23,836 nt of DNA from Actinomycetota bacterium (GTDB lineage: Bacteria; Actinomycetota; Humimicrobiia; Humimicrobiales; Humimicrobiaceae), in assembly GCA_028695395.1 (NCBI GenBank), contig JAQVJB010000018.1, forward strand, positions 1-23,836. The letters run 5' to 3'. Both the position numbers and the translations under genes were made by a program. How positions within the stretch are numbered: position 1 is the first letter of the stretch; each line of letters begins with the position of its first letter. Shown piece by piece: positions 1 through 6,870 of the stretch. The notes beneath the pieces are model-generated. The model saw only the letters and a list, made by a program, of their open reading frames with translations, made no database searches and was not told the origin of the DNA.

Positions 1-2
1 AG

Positions 3-136
3 GTTATTTATATTTCATGTAATCCCAAAACTTTAATCCCAAATATAAAAGAGTTATCAGAAGTATATACATTATCAGATTTTCATTTGGTTGATATGTT
101 TCCACATACAGATCATGTTGAGTGCGTAGTATTGAT
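3..136 (+). CDS. rlmD: RNA uracil-C5-methyltransferase, RlmD/TrmA family, C-terminal part of the 5' exon (partial)
   Basis: This frame is open from the window edge and encodes the last segment of a SAM-dependent RNA m5U methyltransferase. It shows the family motif VIYISCNP, whose Cys is the catalytic nucleophile, and then VDMFPHTDHVECVVL, whose His-Val-Glu carries the catalytic base. These enzymes methylate a uracil in 23S rRNA or tRNA; which RNA is not decidable from the fragment. Just after HVECVVL the gene runs into a group II intron at about 137. Unspliced, the frame reads Met-Cys-Ala-Ser-Ser and stops at 150-152. If the intron is spliced out to position 2040, the frame continues as LIKGIKIRCI and stops at about 2067. 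The catalytic residues therefore survive either way and only the tail differs. The symbol is used in the family sense; a TrmFO-independent tRNA enzyme or an RlmCD-type enzyme is equally possible. Confidence 0.85.
113..128 (+). repeat. Possible left attachment core in the methyltransferase 3' end
   Basis: TCATGTTGAGTGCGTA encodes the His-Val-Glu-Cys-Val motif of the methyltransferase gene. It recurs at 4639-4654 with one change (C to T at the 13th base), downstream of a serine recombinase gene. Serine-recombinase elements are known to integrate at the 3' end of rum/rumA-type genes in Firmicutes. I therefore infer that the two copies are remnants of attL and attR. Chance similarity cannot be excluded without the empty site. 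Confidence 0.4.
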
Positions 137-644
137 GTGTGCGTCCAGCTAAGCTGGCAAATGCTAGCAGGTGAAAGTCCTGCAGTGGTAAAGGTAGGGC
201 AGCCACTTAGTCAGTAACCAGCATATGGTGTAATCTATGCGTTGAAGCGTTACGGAATGTTCCGTAAGGAGCAGGCAAACTGGCGGGTTGTAACATAAAG
301 TGAATACTGCCGCACCGTTATTTACATTTCCGAAAGGAAACAACAGGGAGTCGAGCTGGGACATCAACAGCAAAGACAGAAGACGGTATGAAGAACCCTA
401 AATGCAATACCTAAGAACCCTGCGGTGTAGAGGTAGCGACACGTCAGGAAAGTATTTGCCGGAACTGGAGAGAGCCTACTTTGCACAGGAAACTGTAAAG
501 AGGATGCATATAAGCAAAAGCGAAGTTGCTTTCTGCAAAGAGGCAGTCAGAAGTGCTCATAGTACCAAGGATTGTACAGACAACAAAACTGTGCATAGGG
601 AAGGGGCACAACTTTATTCAAGTCTGTAAAGGAGGTAGGTGCCG

Positions 645-1943
645 GTGATTGCCGAAAAAGCTATAAACACCCATGAAAAAGTACGAGACTTCCAAAACAG
701 ACTATACCTTACAGCCAAAGCTGACCGAAAGAGAAAGTTCTATGCGTTGTATGACAAGATATACCGTAATGATATCTTAGAAGAAGCATGGAAACGGGTA
801 AAACAGAATGGTGGAACAGGCGGTATTGACAAAGTCAGCATTGATGATGTGAAAACGTACGGTGAAGAAAAACTACTGGGCGAAATAGCGGAAGAATTGA
901 GGACTGGGAAGTACCGGTGTAAGCCTGTCAGACGAAGCTATATTCCAAAACCAGATGGTAGAAAAAGAGCATTGGGGATACCTACGATTAAGGACAGAAT
1001 AGTACAGATGGCGACAAAGATAGTGATAGAACCGGTGTTTGAAGCAGATTTTCAACCCTGTTCGTATGGATTTAGACCGAAACGAAGTGCTAAACAAGCA
1101 ATGGACAGGATATATGAAATGGCAGACAAAGGCGGAGCATTATGGGTAATAGATGCTGACATAAGAGATTATTTTGGGAGCATCAACCATGATAAGCTGC
1201 TTTTGCTGGTCAAACAGAGAATAACTGACCGAAGGGTGCTGAAGCTGATAAAAGGCTGGCTGAAGGCAGGAGTGCTGGAAGACGGGCAATACAGTGAAAG
1301 TACTGTTGGTGCACCCCAGGGCGGAGTTATTTCACCACTGTTATCCAATATATATTTGAATTATTTTGATGTATGTTGGAGTAAGAGGTTCGGACACTTG
1401 GGAGAATTAGTACGATATGCAGATGATTTTGTGATATTATGCAAGAAGTTATCTCAAGCAGAAGAAGCGTTGCGTGCTGTAAAATGGATTATGAAAAAGC
1501 TGGAACTAACATTGCATAGTGAGAAAACAAGGCTTGTTGACATGTATTTCGGAAAAGACAGCTTTGACTTTCTAGGTTTCAACAACAGATTTCAGCGATT
1601 CAGAAACAAAAGCTGGCAGTGGTATTGGACACTACAGCAGATACCGTCCAAGAAGGCTATGAAGAAAATGAGGGCTAACATCAAAGAGGTGTTTGCAAGT
1701 CCGAGCAAATTGCTGTTGAGCATGGAAGAGATGGTTAAGTTGCTCAATCCTAAAATCATTGGCATGAGAAACTATTATGCCAGACGATTTGCAAGACCAT
1801 GGTTATGGAAGATAGATAAGTATATCAATTTTAAGTTTACCTGTTGGTACAATCGGAAGAAACAACGTAACTACAGGCTAGGGAATGCTGCTAAAGTCAG
1901 AGAATTGACTAAGCAAGCGGGACTGGCAAGTATGTGCGGCTGA
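645..1943 (+). CDS. ltrA: Group II intron reverse transcriptase/maturase
   Basis: This 432-residue multifunctional protein is encoded by the intron. It carries reverse transcriptase domains through about residue 300, with the fingers motif around RSYIPKPDGRKRALGIPT, GAPQGGVISPLLSN, and the catalytic YADD at about residues 258-261. A maturase (domain X) segment follows, around NPKIIGMRNYYARRF. It binds its intron RNA, helps it fold and splice, and primes cDNA synthesis at a new DNA site. No HNH zinc-finger endonuclease follows the maturase region, so the protein is of the En-minus type. GGAGG at 631-635 is nine bases from GTG 645, which I prefer over GTG 639 (only three bases away). The reading frame is intact, so the intron may still be active. 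Confidence 0.92.
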   Translation: MIAEKAINTHEKVRDFQNRLYLTAKADRKRKFYALYDKIYRNDILEEAWKRVKQNGGTGGIDKVSIDDVKTYGEEKLLGEIAEELRTGKYRCKPVRRSYIPKPDGRKRALGIPTIKDRIVQMATKIVIEPVFEADFQPCSYGFRPKRSAKQAMDRIYEMADKGGALWVIDADIRDYFGSINHDKLLLLVKQRITDRRVLKLIKGWLKAGVLEDGQYSESTVGAPQGGVISPLLSNIYLNYFDVCWSKRFGHLGELVRYADDFVILCKKLSQAEEALRAVKWIMKKLELTLHSEKTRLVDMYFGKDSFDFLGFNNRFQRFRNKSWQWYWTLQQIPSKKAMKKMRANIKEVFASPSKLLLSMEEMVKLLNPKIIGMRNYYARRFARPWLWKIDKYINFKFTCWYNRKKQRNYRLGNAAKVRELTKQAGLASMCG

Positions 1944-1963
1944 ATGCTGAAGGAAGAAGAATA

Positions 1964-2039
<76 letters not shown>

Positions 2040-2081
2040 CAAGGGTATAAAAATAAGGTGTATTTAAAACATTGATAAATC

Positions 2082-2154
2082 AAGGGTTTCCAAGTGTAGT
2101 TAGTTTTTCTAGATTATTTTCTAGAGCTGATAATGCTGGGAAACCCTTATTTTT
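2082..2154 (+). terminator. Long hairpin with nested stem and T-tract
   Basis: AAGGGTTTCC (2082-2091) pairs perfectly with GGAAACCCTT (2139-2148), and ATTTTT follows. Inside the loop TCTAGA (2108-2113) pairs with TCTAGA (2120-2125). The position after the methyltransferase frame fits a terminator. The 47-base loop is long for one, so a recombinase or transposon-end site is an alternative. Confidence 0.45.
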
Positions 2155-2299
2155 AGTGGTTGAGGAAACATATCAAAGACTAAAATTGCCATAGGGTTGA
2201 GTTGACAGATTAGATGGATTGGTAGGGTTGTGGAGATAGGATAGATGTGATAAGATATTTTAAATAGCCTACATATCATAAATAATGTTTTGCTATATG

Positions 2300-2327
2300 T
2301 TGAATAGTCAGTGTGTACGTTTATAAA
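2300..2327 (+). promoter_or_regulatory. Putative sigma-A promoter for the small membrane-protein/recombinase genes
   Basis: TTGAAT (2300-2305) and TATAAA (2322-2327) are separated by 16 bases and lie 44 bases upstream of the ATG at 2371. The match is reasonable, but the region is AT-rich, so a chance match is possible. Confidence 0.35.
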
Positions 2328-2370
2328 ATTTTAAGGCTTTATTTTATATGAATTGGAAGTGGGGATCAGC

Positions 2371-2631
2371 ATGTTTAAAAAAATAAATAATTTCTTGAAT
2401 TGTTTAATTGGTTCATTTATCGGTGTGTTTATTGCTCATAGTATATATACATATTTTGATTTTAGAAATAATCCAGGTTTATATGAGATTCAATCGACAC
2501 CTTGGCACATGAGTATTCAAGTATATGGGTGGGGTACTGCTGTAATAATATTTATTGCTATTATTCTTAAGTTATTAATAAAAAAGAAAATGAAAGAAAT
2601 TAATAATACTTTTTATGTTGATTGTTTATAA
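2371..2631 (+). CDS. Small membrane protein with two transmembrane segments
   Basis: An 86-residue hydrophobic protein starting MFKKINNFLN. A first membrane segment covers about residues 8-27 (CLIGSFIGVFIAHSIY), followed by a short polar stretch rich in Asp, Asn and Pro. A second segment covers about 52-70 (GTAVIIFIAIILKLLI), and a basic KKKMKE tail follows. The ATG at 2371 has a purine-rich GTGGGG about six bases upstream and is preferred over an in-frame TTG at 2353. I recognise it only as resembling small membrane proteins seen beside recombinases and regulators in clostridial mobile DNA. I assign no function. It lies 24 bases upstream of the recombinase gene and is probably co-transcribed with it. 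Confidence 0.6.
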   Translation: MFKKINNFLNCLIGSFIGVFIAHSIYTYFDFRNNPGLYEIQSTPWHMSIQVYGWGTAVIIFIAIILKLLIKKKMKEINNTFYVDCL

Positions 2632-2655
2632 AAAATATTAATTTGGAGGTAGAAC

Positions 2656-3582
2656 ATGTCTAAAAACCCAAAAGTTCATTTTATACCACCTAAACCTCCA
2701 AAACGAGAGAAAAGAGTAGGTATTTACTGCCGGGTCAGTAGTAATAGTTTTGAACAATTGAAAAGCCTTACTGCTCAAGTATCTGCCCTTACAAGGGTAA
2801 CTGCGGCCACGCCTCAATGGTTACTTGTTGATGTTTATATGGATATTGCCTCTGGGAAAACCGGTTCTTCTCGCAAAGAGTTCTCTCGTATGCTTGAAGA
2901 TTGCAACTCCCATAATCTAGATATAATACTCACTAAGAGTATTAGCCGATTTGGTAGAGATACAGTGGATACACTTGAAGCATTAAATCAACTAAAAACG
3001 TTAGGAGTTCGTGTAATATTTGAGCAAGAAGATCTAGATACTGCAAATACAGATAGTGACCTTATGATATCTATCATCGAAGCTATTGCACAGGCGGAAA
3101 ATGAATCTAGAAGTGATAATATAAAATGGGGTATTAAACAAAGAGCGGCACAAGGCACTTCAAAGCTGTATAACCGTAAATGTTATGGCTATAAAAATGA
3201 TGTTGATGGCAGTCTTATTATAGATGATGAAGAGGCTAAAAATGTACAGCTAATATTTGATTTTTACCTTCAAGGCAAAAGTATTATAGGAATAATTGAA
3301 GAGTTAGAAAAGCTTGGTATTAAATCCCCAACTGGAAAAGATAAGTGGAGTAAAAGGACAATTGATGTAATGTTAAGTAATGAAAAATATATAGGAATAG
3401 TTCGACTATTAAATTCAGGGAAGTACGAAGCTCATTATATTTCTGAAGATAATAATCCTTCTATTATAAGTGATGAACAGTTTAAGGCAGTACAGATTGA
3501 GAAGGCAAATAGAAGTAATGTTATAAAGGGTGAAGATGGCAACCAGAGAAAAAATAAAAAGTACAGTTCTAAGAGAAAATAG
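2656..3582 (+). CDS. Short serine recombinase
   Basis: A 308-residue site-specific recombinase. The N-terminal catalytic domain has the motif GIYCRVSS (nucleophile probably Ser28) and SRFGRD, with the Arg expected near the active site. It is followed by a recombinase DNA-binding domain (about residues 175-260), with YGYK, a DEEAKNVQLIFDFYLQGKS segment and WSKRTIDVMLSNEKYIG. Large serine integrases usually continue for 150-250 more residues with a zinc ribbon and a coiled coil. This one stops after KYSSKRK, where the zinc-ribbon region would begin. It is either a naturally compact form or truncated. A GGAGG is correctly placed before ATG 2656. It probably catalyses, or once catalysed, integration of the surrounding element. 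Confidence 0.88.
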   Translation: MSKNPKVHFIPPKPPKREKRVGIYCRVSSNSFEQLKSLTAQVSALTRVTAATPQWLLVDVYMDIASGKTGSSRKEFSRMLEDCNSHNLDIILTKSISRFGRDTVDTLEALNQLKTLGVRVIFEQEDLDTANTDSDLMISIIEAIAQAENESRSDNIKWGIKQRAAQGTSKLYNRKCYGYKNDVDGSLIIDDEEAKNVQLIFDFYLQGKSIIGIIEELEKLGIKSPTGKDKWSKRTIDVMLSNEKYIGIVRLLNSGKYEAHYISEDNNPSIISDEQFKAVQIEKANRSNVIKGEDGNQRKNKKYSSKRK

Positions 3583-3611
3583 CAAATTTGGATTTATGGA
3601 GGTTATTTGGA

Positions 3612-4478
3612 TTGAAAAAAATGAAAAATAATAATAAATCAAAAAGAATCATCATAATTACAATTCTAATCTTATTGGCTGTTTTTGGAGGTATAACCGT
3701 CTGGGGTAATCTTACAGTAGGCACCACTCGTTATAAGATAACTTTGTAGCGTTTGCCAGTTGCATTTGAAGGATATAAGATTGCACAGATTGCAGATTTG
3801 CATAATTCAGAATTTGGAGAGGATAATTCGAAAACAATTAAAATCTTGAAAGAGGAGAATCCTGATATCATTGTTATTACTGGTGATCTGGTAGATTCAA
3901 ATCACATGGACATAGACATTGCAATAAAGTTTATTCAACAGGCGGTAAAAATTTCTCCGTGCTATTATGTGACAGGCAACCATGAGGCATGGATTGGAGA
4001 TATCTACTATGAACTGGAAGAACAATTGCTCGACGCAGGTGTCACTGTATTACGTGATGAGGTGATTACAATATCGAATGATAAAGACAGCATTCAACTG
4101 ATTGGTTTGGACGATCCTGATTTTTCAGATCAGGCTCCTTACCTTCAAGAGAGCATGCTAGAGGCTAAACTTTACAATATGAATTTAAAAGATGGGTTCA
4201 AGATTTTATTGTCGCACAGACCAGAATTCTTTGGAGTATATGTAAAAAATGACATTGATTTAGTTCTCAGTGGTCATGCACATGGCGGGCAGTTCAGAAT
4301 TCCTTTTATAGGGGGCGTTATTGCTCCAAATCAGGGGTTTTTCCCAAAATATGATGCAGGAGAATATCATGAAGCCAATACTACGATGATTGTCAGTCGT
4401 GGTATTGGAAACAGCATAATTCCTGTAAGAATTAATAACAGGCCAGAAGTGGTTATTGTCCAATTATATTCTCAATGA
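3612..4478 (+). pseudogene. Membrane-anchored metallophosphoesterase interrupted by an in-frame amber codon
   Basis: The product is a calcineurin-like phosphoesterase of the YkuE type: an N-terminal membrane anchor (IIIITILILLAVFGGITVWG) followed by a metal-dependent catalytic domain. The catalytic domain shows all the metal-binding motifs: DLHNSEF, GDLVDSNH, GNHEA, and SGHAHGGQF near the C-terminus. A good GGAGG (3598-3602) sits nine bases before TTG 3612; ATG 3621 is an alternative. The frame is continuous except for TAG at 3747-3749, between the anchor and the catalytic domain, where relatives usually have a charged residue. A single base change from GAG or AAG would explain it. The downstream part (from TTG 3753) is open to 4478 but has no ribosome binding site. 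I call it a recent pseudogene; amber suppression or a sequence error are alternatives. Confidence 0.8.
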
Positions 4479-4687
4479 TAAAACCTAGCTTACAGGGTCT
4501 TTTGAAGCATAAAAACAAAATAGCCTACTTTCTTAAAGGTAAGCATAGATGACATAGAAAAGAAAAACGACGAGTAAACATTGATAAATAAAGATATCTT
4601 ACGATTTATTGACTTATTCCATAAATAGCCTAAGTATTTCATGTTGAGTGTGTATCAGAGATACAGCTACAAAAAATCAAAAAGCTA
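4479..4687. other. Non-coding stretch with repeats shared with 2040-2280
   Basis: No gene is visible. The stretch holds two copies of AAATAGCCTA (4518-4527, 4623-4632), one exact copy of AAACATTGATAAAT (4577-4590), and the methyltransferase-end repeat (4639-4654). It looks like the end region of a mobile element. Confidence 0.5.
4639..4654 (+). repeat. Possible right attachment core (copy of methyltransferase end)
   Basis: TCATGTTGAGTGTGTA matches 113-128 at 15 of 16 bases and again reads His-Val-Glu-Cys-Val. In this frame translation would continue for about 20 codons. That is what a displaced native 3' end of the target gene would look like after insertion of an element. Confidence 0.4.
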
Positions 4688-4718
4688 TTGACTATAAACC
4701 TTGTTTATAGCTTACGAT
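4688..4718 (+). promoter_or_regulatory. MerR-type promoter with 19-bp spacer and palindromic operator
   Basis: TTGACT (4688-4693) and TACGAT (4713-4718) are 19 bases apart, the overlong spacing typical of MerR-controlled promoters. Between them CTATAAA (4692-4698) and TTTATAG (4704-4710) form a perfect 7-bp inverted repeat centred in the spacer. This predicts autoregulation of the MerR gene starting at 4749: the activated regulator would distort the DNA to realign the two elements. Confidence 0.7.
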
Positions 4719-4748
4719 TGCTTTAAACTCAAAAAGGAGGTCATGAAA

Positions 4749-5498
4749 ATGACAATAAAAGAAGTTGAACAAATTTTGGGGCTTCCCAGAGCAACCGTAA
4801 GATTTTATGAAAAGGAGGGACTTATTGAGCCAAAAAGAGGAGAGAATGGATATCGTGATTATTCACAAATGGATATTATACGATTAAAGAAGATTGTTAT
4901 TCTTCGCAAGATAGGTCTATCCGTTAATGATATATTGGATATTTTTGATGGAGCAAAAACAATGGCAGAGGTACTTGGAGAGAATATTGTTAACCTTCAA
5001 AAACAAATCAACGAGTTGAATGGTGCAAAGAACCTGACTTGCAAGATGTTAGAAGATAAGGTTGAAATAGCTTCCTTTGATGCTGATTTGTATTGGAATA
5101 TCATTGTTGAAGAAGAGAAGAAAGGAAACACTTTTATTGATATTGCAAAGGATATTTTTCACATAGAGAAGAAAATTGTAACAAGTTATTTTAGCTGGAC
5201 ATCTGTTGACGGTGAAATTTATGACTCTTTTCTAAAGATTATTTTAAATGTAGTGGTTGTTGCGGTTATTGCAGGATGTATTCTATGTATGTCAAGAGGG
5301 AATTGGAATATTAAAAATTTCTTAGGTGGTATCATTGGAATCATAACTATTTTGTTGGTGGAAGCTATTCTTAGTGTTTCTTTTTATTTTCTTGGAAAGA
5401 AATACGTATGGATTCGGGAGAATAGAAAAAAGGCTTTGGTTATAACATGTCTAATCATATGTGTTGTGCTTCTAATTATTAGTAATATTCCAGTGTAG
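4749..5498 (+). CDS. MerR-family regulator with a C-terminal three-segment membrane domain
   Basis: A 249-residue protein. Residues 1-70 form a MerR winged helix-turn-helix (LGLPRATVRFYEKEGLI, then YRDYSQMDIIRLKKI). A short coiled coil covers about 75-105. A linker leads to three predicted membrane segments at about 163-181, 191-214 and 229-247. The usual soluble ligand-binding domain is replaced by the membrane part, so it may sense a membrane-associated signal while bound to DNA. GGAGG at 4736-4740 is eight bases from ATG 4749; ATG 4743 is too close. Upstream in-frame codons would run through the promoter and are rejected. The promoter has a MerR operator. No adjacent transporter is present, so the target beyond itself is unknown. 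Confidence 0.85.
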   Translation: MTIKEVEQILGLPRATVRFYEKEGLIEPKRGENGYRDYSQMDIIRLKKIVILRKIGLSVNDILDIFDGAKTMAEVLGENIVNLQKQINELNGAKNLTCKMLEDKVEIASFDADLYWNIIVEEEKKGNTFIDIAKDIFHIEKKIVTSYFSWTSVDGEIYDSFLKIILNVVVVAVIAGCILCMSRGNWNIKNFLGGIIGIITILLVEAILSVSFYFLGKKYVWIRENRKKALVITCLIICVVLLIISNIPV

Positions 5499-5580
5499 TG
5501 TAACTATTTTACGTATAGTTTATGTATACAGTGACAAAGTCCCTGAACTGTCTGCGAATATTAATTCAAACAGTATAAAA

Positions 5581-5616
5581 GTGTACGTCCAGCGAAGCTG
5601 GCAAGTACTGACAGCA
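5581..5616 (+). mobile_element. 5' stub of a second group II intron
   Basis: The sequence starting GTGTACGTCCAGCGAAGC matches the 5' end of the intron at 137 in 22 of the first 25 bases, then similarity fades. No reverse transcriptase or domain V follows, so only the first part of domain I remains. It could also come from abortive retrohoming that left a truncated copy. Confidence 0.6.
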
Positions 5617-5710
5617 GTATTTTACCGAATATCTGGTGTTTTTTAGCTTTTTTATTTTACCCTTGCTACAGGCATGCACAGGTAATTTATTATGTCGGAG
5701 GTGCCGTTGT

Positions 5711-6451
5711 TTGAAAGCAACTTTTGAAGTATTGGAAAAGCTTTTATCTGCTTATTGTATTGAAAGCTTTGGAAATTCAGAGGAGGAAATTGCAGAAAAG
5801 GAAGCTGAATCAGGGATTAAATTTCCTAAATCACTTAGAGATTATTATAAAAAATTTGGAAAGTGTAATTATATAACTAAAAGTTGCAACAATCAATATG
5901 AACCGTTGCTACTGTACGAATTCTTTATCCCGGGTGAGGATTTTTTTACATCTGACAAGGATTATCTTGTATTTTATCAATGTGTAGAATCAATGATATA
6001 TTGTGGAATAAAATTTACTGATCTTAGGCTTGAAGATCCACCAGTTTATATATGCGTATGGGATAAACCTGGCTGGTATTTGGAAAACATCTCACTGATC
6101 AATTTTCTTGTATGTAAGGCACTAATACAGATAGCTGTGGAAGCTAGACTCCCATATTGGGTGTACTTTAGAGAAAACATGTGGAAGCTGTCAGATTACC
6201 GAAAAGCCTGGCAGATCTGTGATAGTTATAATGAAATTGAAGAAAGCACAACAACTCCTGCATGGAAAATATTTATTAAGGATGATGTTTTGATTGTGTT
6301 TGAATCTGTACAAAATGAAAATGAGGAGTATATTACTGGAGTGAGTTTGGCATCATTTGATAAGGAAAACATAAAAAAAATGCTGTTCAGAAAAACACCG
6401 GCAGGTGAATTGCCTCAATATCAAACAAATTTGCCACTTAGTGAGATATAG
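5711..6451 (+). CDS. SMI1/KNR4 (SUKH) family protein, possible orphan immunity protein
   Basis: A 246-residue protein with the SUKH-type N-terminal signature: an acidic helix IAEKEAESGIKFPKSLRDYY, then KKFG, followed by segments with scattered Trp and Tyr (YICVWDKPGWYLENIS). In bacteria SUKH proteins commonly neutralise polymorphic nuclease or other toxins of contact-dependent competition systems. TTG 5711 is chosen because CGGAGG (5696-5701) lies nine bases upstream. Earlier in-frame codons give a Cys-rich hydrophobic start without such a site. No toxin gene is adjacent, so it is either an orphan immunity gene or serves another binding role. A decayed intron stub lies just upstream and a repeat unit starts at its stop codon, both signs of rearrangement. 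Confidence 0.7.
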   Translation: MKATFEVLEKLLSAYCIESFGNSEEEIAEKEAESGIKFPKSLRDYYKKFGKCNYITKSCNNQYEPLLLYEFFIPGEDFFTSDKDYLVFYQCVESMIYCGIKFTDLRLEDPPVYICVWDKPGWYLENISLINFLVCKALIQIAVEARLPYWVYFRENMWKLSDYRKAWQICDSYNEIEESTTTPAWKIFIKDDVLIVFESVQNENEEYITGVSLASFDKENIKKMLFRKTPAGELPQYQTNLPLSEI

Positions 6452-6776
6452 AAACACGGGGACGGTTTGGAATAGAGTTTTTATATGCGCTTGGGACAAT
6501 CACTTAAGTTCTTTTTGTTGTTTATCATTTATTTAATAGTCCATATACTCTTTAGATTTACCAACACTTTTATCGGGCTTTGCAACCTCAGCAGGAAGCA
6601 AGCCTTTTTTCTTTAGTTGGGTTTCTCAGCAGGAAGATTATATTTAGCAGTCATTATTCAAATAGTTACTAAAAGAATGGAAACGGTCATTTTATAATTC
6701 TTCTTTAAAAAAGAGAATCAATTATCATAATTAAATTAAGAAAGCATAGAAAATGAAACAAGGAACCGTCCCCGTG
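6451..6776. repeat. MITE-like or decayed unit bounded by a perfect 13-bp inverted repeat
   Basis: CACGGGGACGGTT (6455-6467) and its exact reverse complement AACCGTCCCCGTG (6764-6776) bracket 296 bases without an intact gene. Such GGGGACGG palindromes are widespread in Clostridia, often beside REP-associated (Y1) transposases. On the minus strand a short frame encodes LLPAEVAKPDKSVGKSKEY and stops at 6533, and the 12-mer CTCAGCAGGAAG occurs twice. Both suggest the residue of a decayed gene. The left repeat overlaps the stop codon of the SUKH gene. From 6777 to 6870 only a possible promoter is seen. Confidence 0.55.
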
Positions 6777-6777
6777 G

Positions 6778-6805
6778 TTCATAATGACACTCTTTATGAT
6801 ATAAT
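6778..6805 (+). promoter_or_regulatory. Possible promoter for luxE-luxC
   Basis: TATAAT (6800-6805) is a perfect -10 element. The -35 candidate TTCATA (6778-6783), 16 bases upstream, is weak and starts within the edge of the palindromic repeat. It lies 65 bases before the luxE start. Confidence 0.35.
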
Positions 6806-6870
6806 TAAATTGTTAAATCAATATAAATAGATTGGTATAGGGAAGAGAAGCAAATCAAAGGAGTTAAGTC

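Larger units (their letters stand above)
2040..2352. other. Non-coding stretch between intron and small membrane-protein gene
   Basis: About 310 bases hold no convincing gene. The first 28 bases are the probable 3' exon tail of the methyltransferase frame. Next come a long hairpin followed by a T-tract (2082-2154) and a plausible promoter (2300-2327). AAACATTGATAAAT at 2067-2080 recurs exactly at 4577-4590, and AAATAGCCTA at 2262-2271 recurs at 4518-4527 and 4623-4632. Confidence 0.6.

Noticed and set aside
402..629. 75-codon plus-strand frame inside the intron
   Set aside because: It lies in the ribozyme RNA region before the maturase, has no ribosome binding site, and resembles no protein.
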